Shown: one piece after another, positions 35,164-46,972 of the stretch
How the letters are laid out: each line of letters begins with the position of its first letter
Position numbering within the stretch: the first letter of the stretch is position 1
DNA from: Warburgia ugandensis
Lineage: Eukaryota > Streptophyta > Magnoliopsida > Canellales > Canellaceae
Reading direction: 5' to 3'
NCBI GenBank assembly: GCA_035236585.1
Contig: CP141127.1
Location: 48,312,001 to 48,376,000, forward strand
DNA: 64,000 bases
Made by a program: the position numbers and the translations under genes
Notes under the pieces: generated by a model
Told to the model about the DNA's origin: nothing
The model's database searches: none
The model's input: the letters and a program-made list of their open reading frames with translations, nothing else

Positions 35164-36150
35164 GGAAAAGGAGCGATGCAATTCTGTGGGCCAAAGATTC
35201 ATCAAATTTGATTGCTTTCTTAGACTAGGGTTTTTCCTTTTGAATGAAATTGTAGTGAGGCCCCATTGTAACTTGGAATTTTTTCATTTAAATTTTAAAT
35301 GGTTTTTATTAAAACAAGGAAAATGTGTGGTATGGAGGCTAACACTTGATCTTCATTAGAAATCACACTGTAAGTATCCTTCACTTGGATTTATCTTTCT
35401 AATTAGGTTGAATTTAGTATAATTTGCATTTGGGTAGTAGGGTAATTCATATACTATAGGGTCATTCATTTAATTGTTGCATCTTATTGAGGGTTGTTGC
35501 ATTAGAGAGTACCTATTTATCCTTTGATTGGATAGCATATAGGTTACATTAGTTTACTTTCTAGTATTGCATTGCACATTTATTTCTTTAAGGTGGATGG
35601 AGCATAATTTTAGTAAGAGCCCCACAAGAACCGTCATAAGATAAGGATTGGATTTCATCCTAGATTCTTGGCCCATCTAAGAAATCAAATCAATTTCTTA
35701 TGTGCTTGCAATCCCAACCATTAACTCTAGTCTAAAATTAAGTAGTAAGAGACCTAGGGTTTTGAGCTCATAGCACCTTTTTTGAAAGAGGCAATCTATT
35801 ATCACTCCAGTGGCTCTTGAACTTTGTAATTATTGTGGGTGTGCCAAATCCAAGTAATTTTTCCCCACCTTTATTGACAGTTGTTGAGGTCTAAATGCCT
35901 CCTTCCATGGTAATTGTATTAACCACCTTGGGCAGACCTAATTGGTAAGCAATAGTCAAGTTTGGATTAAAGGAGCAACTGTCTAACTTTAGGATAAAAG
36001 CCACAACCTCACAAATTAACCAAGATCAACAAGATATCTCCTTAGCATTAGGAATTGTCTTTTTGTATAGCATATCATTTAGATTTAGGTTGGATCATTT
36101 AGTTAGGTTTCATTATAGTGCATGGGAGGACATGCAATCTTAGAATACTG
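35164..36150 (+). other. Athila-A leader (5' UTR) between primer site and gag
   Basis: No ORF of note. It begins 'ggaaaaggagcgatgcaattctg' after the E insertion. From about 35600 to 36000 it carries a module clearly related to part of the family C LTRs: 'gagctcatag', 'cactccagtgg', 'ccaagtaatttttcccca', the stem-loop at 35886-35901, and a 'gcagacctaattggtaag'-like stretch, all in the same order as in C3. Its place upstream of gag fits a cis-acting RNA role, which is an inference. Confidence 0.7.
35886..35901 (+). other. Conserved GAGG/CCTC stem-loop in Athila-A leader
   Basis: GAGGTCTAAATGCCTC: the stem is unchanged and the loop differs by one base from the C-family copies. Confidence 0.6.
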
Positions 36151-37500
36151 AATTAGTACCATTAGATCCTGAGGTTGAATGACTTATAGGCAATGATTAA
36201 GAAATCAAATTCCTAACCCCATGGTAGACCCACCAGCAGTTGTTGAGCATAAGACTATTAGATATTTTTGTGCACCTTCCCAGTTGAACACTCCATCACT
36301 CATCACATTGCCACCTACAAATGTAGACCACTTTGAACTTAAATATGGAGTCATTCAATTACTCCCAATATTTTATGGTCATGAAGAGAGGACACATACC
36401 TACATATCAAGGAATTCCTTGATATTTGTGCTACATTCAAATTTTGTAATGTTATGGATGATTCTATTAGACTTATGTTGTTCCCTTTCTCATTAATGGA
36501 TAAGGCCAAATCATGGCTGATTTCTTTAGAGGTTGGTTCCATTGCCACATGGGACTAGTTCTCTAGGAGTTATTGAACAAGTTCTTTCTTGTCCATAAGA
36601 CAAATGCCCTTCATAGGGAGATCATCAATTTTCAACAAAGGGATGATGAGTAGTACTATGAATGTTGGGATATATGGAATGAATTACTGTAGAAGTGCCC
36701 TCACCATGGATTTGAAAAATGTCAACATGTTTAGTATTTCTATAGGCACTAACACCTCAAAAGAGATAAATGGTGGATGCATCTAATGGAGGGGCCCTTA
36801 TGTTGAAAAATGAAACAAGGGCCTAGAAAATTTTCTAAACTTTAGCTGATAATTCTCAACAATGGGACTATTCTAATAAGAGAGAAAGAAATACCCAATC
36901 TTAAAAAAAAGAGGCTTGTTGAAATAAGAGTGGCCTCAAAAACAACACCTCGAGTTGACTAGTTGGATTGTAGAATGGACTAGCTAGAAATATGTCAATC
37001 AATATGTGTAAACATAAATGTGTTCATGGCTGCTAATAATAAACCTCCACAAGAGGTATGTGCTATTTGTTTTAGCCAAGCCTGTCTAATTACAGCTTGT
37101 CCATCTAATAAAATGTATCCTAAAAATCTTTTGGAACAAGCGAATGCTCTTGGTGCATATCACAATCCTAGTAATAATCCATACTCTAAAATATACAATC
37201 TAGGATGGGCTAGGCTTCCAAATTTTTCATGGTCTAAGAATACCTATCAGGGAGGTACATTTGTGAATCCCCCTATTCAAAACTTCCTTAAGATTTCAAC
37301 TTCTCACAAACCACCTAGCTTTTAGCATCCTCAACAACCAAAGCAACCATTAATTGATGATAATATTCAATTGCTCACAAAATAAAACTAAGATACTAAT
37401 AAGACATTACATCAATTCCAAAATGAGAGTTGACAATATTCTCAAGCTATCACCAAGTTAGAGATGCAAATAAGCCAGTTGTTTGCTAAATTAAGTGAAA
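36150..37500 (+). pseudogene. Athila-A gag
   Basis: It opens near 36150 with an LDPEVE-like phrase. The clear open block 36221-36496 has LITLPPTNVDHFELKYGVIQ, matching the Athila gag stretch with an LPP..NNFELKP..I pattern. A frameshift near 36450 leads to MLFPFSLMDKAKSWLISLEV (pattern 'LFPFSL..KA..WL'). Then follow a 'FFP..KT..LR..I..F.Q...E'-like region and a KCPHHGF motif with several stops. The C-terminal block 37020-37325 has CAICFSQACLITACPS and NALGAYHNPSNNPYSKIYNLGW, characteristic of Athila gag. At least four stops or shifts disrupt it. Confidence 0.85.
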
Positions 37501-37739
37501 GAGAAAAAGGAAAGTTTCCCAGTTAGCCTATCCCAAACCTTAAGGGCCAGTTAGAAGTAAGGTCTAGTTCCTAAAGACCCCATGAGCAAGCTAAGTCCAT
37601 CACAACCCTTAGGAGTGGCCATTAGGTTGATAACAAATTAGGGCAAACAAAGGAAACAATTGAGGAAAACATTGAAGAGAATGAAAAAGCAAAAACATAG
37701 GAGAAAGAGGAAAGAGAGAAAAATCCACCTCCATCTGAA

Positions 37740-38450
37740 CCTATAATGGAGACACCTTATGTGCCCAAAGTCACTTTCCCTTAATTACTCAACAAGGCTA
37801 AGAAAGGAACAAATTTCAATGAGATAATGGAAGTGTTCAAACATGTGCAAATTAATATCCCATTACTCATTGCTATTAAGTATATTCCTTCTTATACTAA
37901 GTTTCTTAAAAAGCTTTGCGCTACAAAGTGGAACCTTAATGTGTAAAAGAAAGCCTTCCTCATCGAGCAGGTGAGCTATTTAATACAACACCATACCCCT
38001 CCTATGTTTAGAGATCCAAGTTGTCATACTATCTCTTATGTCATTAGAAAACATGTCATTGATAGGGTACTACTTGATTTAGGGGCTGGTGTAAATTTGT
38101 TTTGCATTATTCTATCTATGAGCAACTAGGGCTCTGTGACCTTCAACCAGCCCATACTACTTTGCAGCTAGCAAATAGATCGGTTATGATTCCACGTAGT
38201 ATGGTTGAAGATGTTCTAATATAGGTGGACCAATTTTATTTCCCTATTGATTTCATTATCCTGGACACCTAGCCTATGTCAGACCCTGATAGTTGGATTC
38301 TAGTAATTCTTAGATGTCAATTTTTGGCATCATCCATTGCAATCATCAACTATAGAAATGGTGTGATGAAATTATCTTTCAACAATATGAAAGTCAAGAT
38401 CAATGTTTTTATTTGTCAACCATTGGCATCTAGACCTAGATGATTCATGT
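37740..38450 (+). pseudogene. Athila-A protease region
   Basis: Read across stops, this gives FNEIMEVFKHVQINIPLL, YIPSYTKFLKKLCA, KKAFLIEQVSYLIQHHTPP and FRDPSCHTISYVI, all standard in the region before Athila protease. The active site follows as LLDLGAGVNLF at about 38068-38100, where the family usually has DLGAS. After it come an LGLCDLQP-like and an LQLANRSVMIPRSMVEDVL-like stretch. Frame breaks occur at about 37780, 37945 and 38095. Confidence 0.8.
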
Positions 38451-38689
38451 GTTATAAATTTAATTGAAGGTCTACTTCAAGATGCTAATACATCATCAAC
38501 TATCCTAGATTCACTTCAAGCATGTCTAGCACATTTTAACTATGAAGTGATATGGACAAATCTATTGAAGAGGTAAATAATCTTTTAGATGTTGCACCTA
38601 TAATGCATACCTCTAAATGGGGCCCCATGTGGAACCACTTCCTCCATCAGAATCTGTACTAGTACCATCTATGGAAAAACCACCTACCT

Positions 38690-39550
38690 TAGGCTTAAAA
38701 CTTTACTTAAAAAATCTAAATTACTCTTAAGCGATAAGAGATAAGCTTCTTGATGTTCTCGGAGAACATAAGACTACTCTAGGGTGGAACCTAATAGATA
38801 TTAAGGGAATTAATCCTGCTGTGTGTACGCATAGAATCCATCAAGAGGAAAATTCCAAACCATCTAAGAAAATAAGAAAGGAGACCTAACCTTAATATGA
38901 AGGAGGTAGTAAGATATGAAGTATTTAAACTCTTAAATGTTGTTGTTATCTTCCGGGTCATCCCAGTTCAGGTGCTCCCTAAGATGTTCAGAGTCATGGT
39001 AGTTAGAAATGAAAAGAATGAATTGAACTCCACTCAAATGACCATCGGGTGGAGAGTTTATGTTGATTACCAAAATTAAACTCTATCACGAGGAAAGACC
39101 ACTTTCCTCTACCCTTCATAGACCAAATGCTAGAAAGGTTAGCCAGACATAAGTACTATTACTTTCTTGATGGTTATTCTAGTTATAACCAAATTCCTAT
39201 TAGCACCTAAGGACTAAGAGAAGACCACCTTCACCTACCCTTTTTGAACCTTTACCTTTCGTCATATGCCTTTTGGACTTTGTAATGCCCCAGCCACTTT
39301 TCAAAGGTGTATGTTAAGCATATTTTCTAATATGGTAGAAAGATTCCTAGAGGTGCTTATGGATGATTTTTTAGTATTTGGATCAACTTCTGATGAATGG
39401 TTATACCATTTAAAACTTGTCCTTACTAGGTATCAAGAAAAAATTTTAGTTTTAAATTGGGAAAAATGTCATTTTATGGTTCAAAATGGCATTGCTTTAG
39501 GCCACATCATATCATACAATGGTATTGAAGTTGATAAGACAAAGAGGATT
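38690..39550 (+). pseudogene. Athila-A reverse transcriptase
   Basis: Pieces in order: a LGEHKTTLGWNLIDIKGINP-like segment (about 38755), CTHRIHQEENSKPS, the block 38897-39079 (MKEVVRYEVFKLLNV, VSPVQVLPK-like, VVRNEKNELNSTQMTIGWRVYVDY), a motif-A region (YYFLDGYSSYNQIP, about 39158-39200), then 39266-39553 with MPFGLCNAPATFQRCMLSIF and the active-site VLMDDFLVFG (the Asp pair at about 39362-39367). ALGHIISYNGIEVDKTK closes the palm. Stops and one frameshift interrupt it. Confidence 0.88.
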
Positions 39551-39553
39551 TAA

Positions 39554-40130
39554 TCTCTAACCTTCCTCCTCCAAGGACAGTGAAGGAAATCCACTCATTT
39601 TTAGGCCATGTTGGTTTTTATAGAAGATTCATCAAGGACTTTAGTAAAATTACTAAGCCCCTATGTAATTTACTTACAAAAGAGGCAACTTTTGACTTTG
39701 ATAAAAATTGTACGAAAGCATTTGAGTGCCTAATGGTTGAACTTACCTTTGCTACTATTATTCGATCGCTAGAGTGGAATTCACCATTTGAAATAATGTT
39801 TGACACTTTAGACTACGTGATTGGGGCTGTGATGGGTTAGCATATTGATAAACTTTTCCATGTGATATATTATCCTAGCAAGACACTCAATGATGCCCAA
39901 CTCAATTATTCCAGCACAGAAAATGAGTCATTGGTAGTTGTATTTTTCATTGGATAAGTTTAGATCTTACTTGCTAGGATCTACGGTCATAGTATATTCA
40001 GATCATGTAGCATTTAAATATCTTCTTTCTAAGAAAGATGCAAAACCTAGGCTGGTCCAATGGATACTATTGCTACTGGAGGTTGACCTTGAATCCCAGA
40101 CAAGAAAAGTTTTGAAAATGTTGTAGCAGG
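39554..40130 (+). pseudogene. Athila-A RT connection and RNase H
   Basis: 39580-39840 has KEIHSFLGHVGFYRRFIKDF and KITKPLCNLLTKEATFDFDK, followed by FEIMFDTLDYVIGAVMG (usually 'FEIMCDASDYAVGAVLGQ'; the catalytic Asp position reads FDTLDY). After a stop come IYYPSKTLNDAQLNYSSTEN-like residues. 39938-40126 reads [20 protein letters not shown] and [20 protein letters not shown], with the last active-site Asp in YSDH. Stops at 39838 and near 39930 and 40124 break it. Confidence 0.87.
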
Positions 40131-41500
40131 GCACTTATCCAGGCTAGTTGTGGAGTCTACTAATAAAAATGTGCTTATAATAGAGGCCTTCCCTAATGAG
40201 AAATTGTTGCACATTTCCCATTTACCTTGGTATGCATATAGTGTGAATTATCTTATCACTAGAAAAATTCCTAGTCATTGGCCTAAGCAAGATAGAAAAA
40301 GATTTATTAGTGAGCTTAAATACTTTACTTGGGATGCTTGTTTAACTATTGTCCTGATCAAGCAATTAGTAGATGAATACCAGATCATGAACAGAATAAG
40401 AACTTCTCCTTTTGTAATGACCATGCATGCAGGGGTCATTTCAGTTCTAAAAAGATAGCTGTAAAGATTTTGTAGTGTGGATTTTATTAGCCCACCTATT
40501 TTAGGGATTCACATGCTTACTACATAGCATGTGTTAGGTTACAATAGTTAGTGAACATAAGAAAGAGGAATATGATGCCCTTACACCCTATTTTAATAAT
40601 TGAGCCTTTTTTATGTTTGGGGCATTAATTTTATGGGACCTTTTCCTAACTCCCTTGGTTATTTGTACATCCTTGTAGGTGTGTATTATGTTTTAAAACC
40701 GTACATGCCATTCCATGTAAAACCAGTGACTACAAGATGGTGGTCAAGTTCTTAAAAGAAAGGATATTTGCACATTTGGGTACACCCATGGCCATAATTA
40801 GTGATGGGGTTAAATATTTTTGCAATATGTTATTTGAGAACTTAATGAAGAAATATGGTGTTACCCACAGAATTGCTACCCTTTATCATCCTCAAACTAG
40901 TGGATAGGTAGAAGTGTCTAATAGGGAGATAAAGAGTATTTTGCTAAAAAAATAGTCAATCCAGATAGGAAAGATTAGTCTTTGAGGCTTACTAATGCTT
41001 TATGAGCAGATTGTACAGCATCTAAAACTCCTATAGGCTTGTCACCCTATTGCCTGATATATGGAAAGGCATATCACCTACCACTAGAATTAGAACATAA
41101 AGCATATTAGGTAGTCAAAAAGCTCAATTGTGACTTAAATACTATTGGGACCCATAGAAAGCTCCAACTTAATGAGTTGGATGAGTTAAGGAAAGATACA
41201 TACTAGTCGGCTAAGATATGCAAAGACCACATGAAGAACATGCATGGTAGTCATATATCAAGAAAGTCCTTTACCCCAGGAGAGAAGCTCCTATTGTATA
41301 ATTCTAGATTACATCTATTTCTAAGAAAACTTAGATCTTGATGGACTGGACCCTACATTGTATATACTGTTAATCCACATGAGGTCGTTGAGATAGAAAA
41401 TGGTGGAGATATCTCTAAAGTTGATGGATAAAGGTTGAAACCCTTCTTAGAGTTGATGAACCCTGAAGTGGAAGAAACATTACTTGAGGAACCAATTTAT
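40130..41500 (+). pseudogene. Athila-A integrase and C-terminal tail
   Basis: It starts DHLSRLV-like (across a frame change at about 40120). The open block 40150-40458 has FPNEKLLHISHLPWYAYSVN and KQDRKRFISELKYFTWD. The core reads [13 protein letters not shown] at about 40615, with Asn in place of the first catalytic Asp (usual WGIDFMGPFP). Next come ISDGVKYFCN at about 40798 and SNREIKSILLK at about 40918, holding the second Asp and the Glu. The tail has FTPGEKLLLYNSRLHLFLRK, WTGPYIV and LEEPIY. It ends near 41515 and is followed by the post-pol 'ggaGGCAACCC' motif. The part from 41257 on is duplicated at 7863. Confidence 0.87.
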
Positions 41501-43320
41501 CAAGACACACCTTAGCATGTCCCATGACACCTGCTTCCATCACATGAGCTACATTTATCATATCATTATTCATAATATGTCTTGCTAAATACATTAAACT
41601 TAGAGCTTGCTAGGAGGCAACCCATGGTTTTTAGAGTCTTAGTGTTCTACATCACTCAATTATCACATAGTGTCCTTTGTTTTCAAAACATTGGGGACAA
41701 TGCTTAGTTCATGTTGCGGGGTCAAGATATACATGAGATTTCTAATTTTTTCTTATCTTGTTAAAAAAATAAAATCAAAATTTTCAAAGTTTTTAAAAGT
41801 TTTGAAGGTCAAAGTTCCTTTACTATGATGAGAATTGGATTGTCTAAAGTTTAGTATTTTCACTACTTTAACTTTTTAATAGAAATGCATATGGTTAATT
41901 CTACATTATTATTCATGTCTTGAAGTATTTTATGCAAGTTAAAATCTCAGAAAATATTTACACATAGTGCCTAAGTCTAGACTAATAGATGGTTATGACT
42001 TAGAGACCTTGAGCAAATTAGTGGAGACCTATATACCCAAGTGAGTTTCAGAAACTATCGTCTTTCTGAGTGTTTTATATAATTCTCTATTTTCTTAAGC
42101 ACACATTACTTTGAAGATCCTAGTATCCTTGTTTTGGTCAAAATTCCAAGAACTAAAAGAGTACTAACTTGTTTCCAAGTATTTATTAATTATAAGAAAC
42201 CTATGATATGATATAAGACATCCTTGTTATAACCTAGAAACATAAAGCCCACCTAGTACATTACACCACTAGTGAGACATTTGATCCTTTTTAATAAGAC
42301 ATTTCTTTTTAAAACCTTATTTAACCTAACCCAAAGAAACCTTAGTAATAATATTCATTACCTAATTTTCAAATATGAGTAGACATGGTAGAGAATTTTA
42401 GAAAAAGGAAAAAAGTCAATGAAGTGAAAAATATCAAAAGTACAAAGAAAAGTGTTCATTTCTTGAAATACAAGGAAAAGTGAAAAAAAAAAAAAAAAAA
42501 AAAAAAGTGAAGAGAAAAGAAAAGTTGAGAAAAGAGAAAGGAAAATTCATTCCAAGTACAATCAAAAGAAAAGTTGATCAAACAAATATTCATTGAAGGC
42601 CTCTACTTAGATTTGAAATTTTGAATCCTTACATCCTTCTTTTTAGAACCCTATCCAAGACTACATTTCATCCTATATAAAGACCTATTGATCATAGGAG
42701 GAACATAGCGTTAATGAGAATATAAATATGAAGGAATAAAATGGAACTATTCTTTATGGTTTTGGTAATGGCATCTATTCTTGGGGATCATATTACTTTG
42801 TCGCATTTGTTCTTAAAATATTATGTGAATCGTTAGTCTTGTTGGAGTCGATCACATAGTGAGCAAAAATAAATTTACCCCTTTCTTTGAGAGCTTCATT
42901 TCTAAGAGTATACTAGTGAGAATTTGAGGTCAATGCATCTTTCCAATGGAGAAATAAGCATGTCTACTTAGAGGTCTTGACTTATGTAGCTATACACACA
43001 TGCACTTCAAGATGAAACTGGAATAAACTAGTTTTGGTATGTGGATATTTCATGTTGATTAAATTGTTAAAGCAAGTAAGGCACTAATAGATGAGAATTC
43101 TCTAATATAAATTAAGGAACTTGACCTTATTGAATTTTGTGGGTGTATTCATTGTAAATCCTTGCAAGGCATAACTTGTCAACTAAGGTAACCTAGGGGT
43201 TTAAGGGCTTGTTTCATATGCTAAATGCAATCGTAAGTACCTATGAAAATGACAAACATTTTTGTTTTCATGATTTTTTGCATATTTTGATCAAGACTAG
43301 CAAAATGCTAGCTAGGGGGA
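41500..43320 (+). other. Athila-A copy 2 3' UTR and polypurine tract
   Basis: Non-coding and AT-rich, with an A-run at 42484-42507. It is parallel to copy 1 (about 8150-12462 without D1). It ends in 'gctagctaggggga' (43307-43320), a polypurine tract immediately before the LTR start TGTGATAAG. I see no env-like ORF. Confidence 0.8.
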
Positions 43321-46140
43321 TGTGATAAGTGTTCAATTTTGTATAAATAAAGCCTAATTAGTTACCTATGTGTTATAGCTTATGCTATTATTTAAGGAAT
43401 TTTTGGCCAAAGTTCATAACACATGAATTTCTAACCTCATAATTCAAAAATATGATATTTTGCATGTTAAAAGGCTAATCTAGAGTAATGAATAATCATA
43501 TTTTAGGATTTAATTAGTGTTTTTGACCTTTTATAGGTCATGGAGAGATGATCCAATGACATAGATTTATCGAGATGAGAATTGAATATCAAGAGCAAAA
43601 GATATAGTCATGACCTAAATTTCAACATTTCAAGGTAGATCAAGGTCCAAGATCATATCAAGGCAAGAAGATGGATTAATGGAGGAAATTGGAAGAGCTA
43701 AAGGTGACTAAAATGGACCCACAAAGTAAGCCATGCATTTTCACCACCTTTGCATGGAAACCATTCAAGCCACCTTAGCCATATAAGCCTTGAGAGAAGG
43801 TGACATGATAAGGAATTCAAGATAAACCATTCAAGCCATTAAATCCAAGGGTATGATCCATGAAGCCAAGCCAAATAAGCCCTCAAAGTGAGCCACATAA
43901 GACAATTAAGCCAAATGCCACATGGAGTCATACAATTGGAGGAGAATCCAAGCAATGCTCCACTTTCTAAATTTGGATTTATTAGAAGGTTCAATAGAAT
44001 TATGTAAAAGGCAAGATGATTATGCATTTTGGACCGATCAAGAGACAAACCCTACTTTCTAACTCCATCGACCACTATTTTCCATTCAATTGACTTATGG
44101 TTACAAGCTAAAGGAGGGAGACACCTCCTTAGGAAAAAGACACCCCCCCCGACCCCCCCTTTCTAATTGATGATCAAGTGGTTTCCTAAATAGGAAACCC
44201 AATATTCTACTTCAAATTACAACACCTTAAACCTTAGATCTTTCCCACCTTTCCTATCTTACCATTTCCCTCACCTTTTTCTACCATTCAAGTTCCATCC
44301 AATTAGGAGGGTGGAGAGCAACTTTCCCTCCATGGAAAAGGATGCCTCTCCCCTTCCTAATTAGAAAACCAGCTAGCTCATCATAATTCTTTCTCTCTTA
44401 TGCCATCTTAATGACATCATTCCTACCTAAATTTCCTCATCCAAACTTTTCTCATTCATTACCATAACCCTAGAGCTACTTTCCTCATGGATTCACCCTC
44501 TCCTAAGTTGGGGATCCACTCATCTATATATTACCCATGGTCCATACGAATTTTTCAAGTAGAGGTTGGGTGAGACAACCTTGAAAGGAGCACTCTAGCT
44601 TAGGATCTTTCAGAGCTTTGGATTGAGGACTTCATTATTGGCTTTATTCCTTTGGTCTTCTTATTATTCTCTTGCTTGTTTTCTCTCAAATTCAAGTTAA
44701 TAACTAAGTTTTTTTGCTTTCAGTTTTCATTCTTTTGTTCCTTAAAACCCATGCTATCTTTCTAACTTCCAAGCCTTTCCTTTCTTGGTTCAATTGTGTG
44801 GTTTTTCTTTGTTCTTCAATCAATATTTTAGTTATTCTCTAGTAGTGACATCCAAGAGAATAGCTAGCTTAGATCCTTGATTTCCCCACTTGAATTTCAT
44901 GTTTTCTACCCTCTTTTTCTCTTAGTTTAGAGCAGTTTTTCCTTATTTAATTAACCTACTTAGCTTTCTTTTCTCTTAAATTCATTTATGAGATTTCTTT
45001 ACAAGTCATCATACTTTAGTTTGTGAGCATTATATTTCATTATTGCTGTTTTTTAGAGAGGACTTCATGCTTAGGAATTAGACACAATTTCCAACAATAG
45101 AATATATATTATGCATCTAGTTTTTGGTGTAATTTGGATATGATTCAATAAAGATTTGTAGGAATTATTGTTATGAATTGTTTATTTCACCAAATTACTT
45201 GAGATATGGGTTGTTCTCTTGCATAAAATTTATGGTTTCAAATGCTTATTTATGCATGTCTGCATTAAGGTTCTTAAGTACCGAAATCTAGAAATTGTTT
45301 TGTCGATAACTTTATGCTCTATTTCCAGCTACCAAAATATCTCCTTTGCTTAAGTCCTTAAGTGCCTATTTAGATTTCCATGTTTTTTATTAGATCCCAT
45401 AGTTAGTTTATATGTTACCTTGCATTAAACCATCAAATCTGGTCTACTTAAGGCCATAGAACCATGCGCACAATCCTAGTACCATGTGTGTGATACTAAA
45501 TTCGACTAATCTTTACTCTTTGGCTAATTTAGTTGTTAGAGCTTGTTTAATATAGTCAAATTAGTTGTTTCCATGTTTTTTTATGTTTAAAAGGTTTCCT
45601 TTGTTATTTTTAGCAAGTTTTAGTTTAAGAAAGTGCTAAATTAGGAAAGTTTTAATTCCCTTAAGTTTAATTTCTTAGTTTGAATCTTTCTAATTCTCTG
45701 TAGATTTTTTATTTTCTTACTTGTTAATTAGTTAAGTTTCTAATTACATTTTCTTAGTTTAAGTTTCCTTTTACTTTTAGTTCCAGATTAGGAAAGTTTC
45801 CATTTTTAGTAATTGTCTTAAGTTAGATACTTATTGTAATTCATGCTTAGCTTACTATTGTTTCCTTCTTTAAATGCATGTTAGTTAGGTAAGTTTCCAT
45901 TTTCATTGTTTAGTTTTAATTTAGGCAAGTTTCCTTTAGTTCTAGTTTATAATTTTGTCCATGTTTATATTCTTGTTTACTTTTAATGTCCTAATTTAAT
46001 CCAACATTCTTTCTTCGGCTTTAATCAATTTAAATATAAATTAGTCTATTGCAAATTGGTGAGATTCCTCCTGGGATTGACCTCACTTGCATGAAAATAC
46101 TACATTGATTTATGTGCTTGCAAGTAATTTTAATGCTACA
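43321..46140 (+). mobile_element. Athila-A 3' LTR (2820 bp)
   Basis: Starts TGTGATAAGTG after the polypurine tract and ends near 46140 ('aatgctaca'). It is uninterrupted and gives the empty-site reference for insertion C2. It holds the same 'agcca' segment, C-run (about 44143-44158), TATA-like site and T-rich stretch as the shared LTR at 12463. Many single-base and small indel differences from that LTR point to old age. The flanking DNA switches to another Athila family's 3' UTR at 46141. Confidence 0.88.
44525..44530 (+). promoter_or_regulatory. TATA-like site of Athila-A 3' LTR
   Basis: TATATA in 'ctcatctatatattaccc', matching 18577 in the shared LTR. Confidence 0.45.
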
Positions 46141-46972
46141 CCAATATTTATATTTTGATGTGTCAAAATCCTTTTTAGTTATTTTTTAGTCTTTTCTTTT
46201 TGAAAAAATCAAAAAATTTATGAGAGTTCCTTTACAAGGATGAGAATTTGGATTTTATGAATCTTTAGAATATCTTTTAACTTTAGCTTATTAGTAGATT
46301 TGTATACCATTAGTTCACTATTTTATCCTTTTTCTAAAGTCTTCTAGGAAAGCTGAAGAGTAAGTATAACTTAGAGATCTTGAAGAAGATCTGTAAAGAA
46401 TAATAACCTGTGAAATTGAAGTCGTTCTTATTTTTCAAGGGTTATGCATAAATTCTAAAATTTTCTTCAGCATGCATAAATTCCTACCTGGTCTTATTAT
46501 TATTGTCTTTGTCAAGTATTGAGAAATCATTTAAAAGACTATACCATGTACCTCTTGAGTTTATGGTCAAATTTGAGTCATATGCAACCTAAGAAATAAT
46601 AGAGTTCATCTTTGTTTAAGCTAGAGCCTTTAGCCTACCCTAAATTATTTGTTCCCTAGTTAACCCCTCAAGCCTTTATACAAAGCCTTTTCTTTGTTAG
46701 TCAATCAACTTTTACCCATATTTAAACCCTATAATATATCCATTACCCTTTCTTTTTTTTTAATATTTAGAGATGGTTGACAAATTATCTTGAGAAAAAG
46801 TACAAATAATGCAATTCAAGAGATGAACCTAGGGGGAACCTATCGGTTTGAAGGCTTTTTGCATATGTTAAATGTAGAGGACAACACCTAAGAAAGTTGT
46901 TAGGATTTTTAGACTTTTCTCCTATATTTTTGTAGTTTTGCTAGAGGATAACAAAATGTAAGTCCAAAGGTA
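46141..46972 (+). mobile_element. 3' UTR remnant of a second Athila-like family (B)
   Basis: The layout parallels the Athila-A 3' UTR: 'gagagttcctttacaaggatgaga' near the start, phrases on 'cttagagatcttgaagaaga', and a 'ttgaaggctttttgcatatg' block near the end. The sequence is clearly diverged, so it is a separate family. It leads into a probable LTR at 46973. The Athila-A array therefore seems to sit inside, or to be joined to, an Athila-B element. Confidence 0.55.

Larger units (their letters stand above)
20183..43320 (+). mobile_element. Athila-A copy 2 internal region, interrupted by element E
   Basis: Runs from the primer site (20192) through a leader and gag-pol remains to the polypurine tract at 43314-43320 ('aggggga'). 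Element E (20273-35158) is inserted in the leader at 'gtcaggggaatttg', duplicating ATTTG. Removing E joins 'gtcaggggaatttg' to 'ggaaaaggagcg', as expected for an Athila leader. The rest is leader 35164-36150, gag about 36150-37500, protease about 37740-38450, RT/RNase H about 38690-40130, integrase about 40130-41500, and 3' UTR about 41500-43313. There is no env-like ORF. Every domain carries stops or frameshifts, so the copy is dead. Confidence 0.88.

Noticed and set aside
36221-41500. Athila-A ORFs considered as separate host genes
   Set aside because: Each is a fragment of gag or pol in the right order, flanked by matching LTRs and a primer site.
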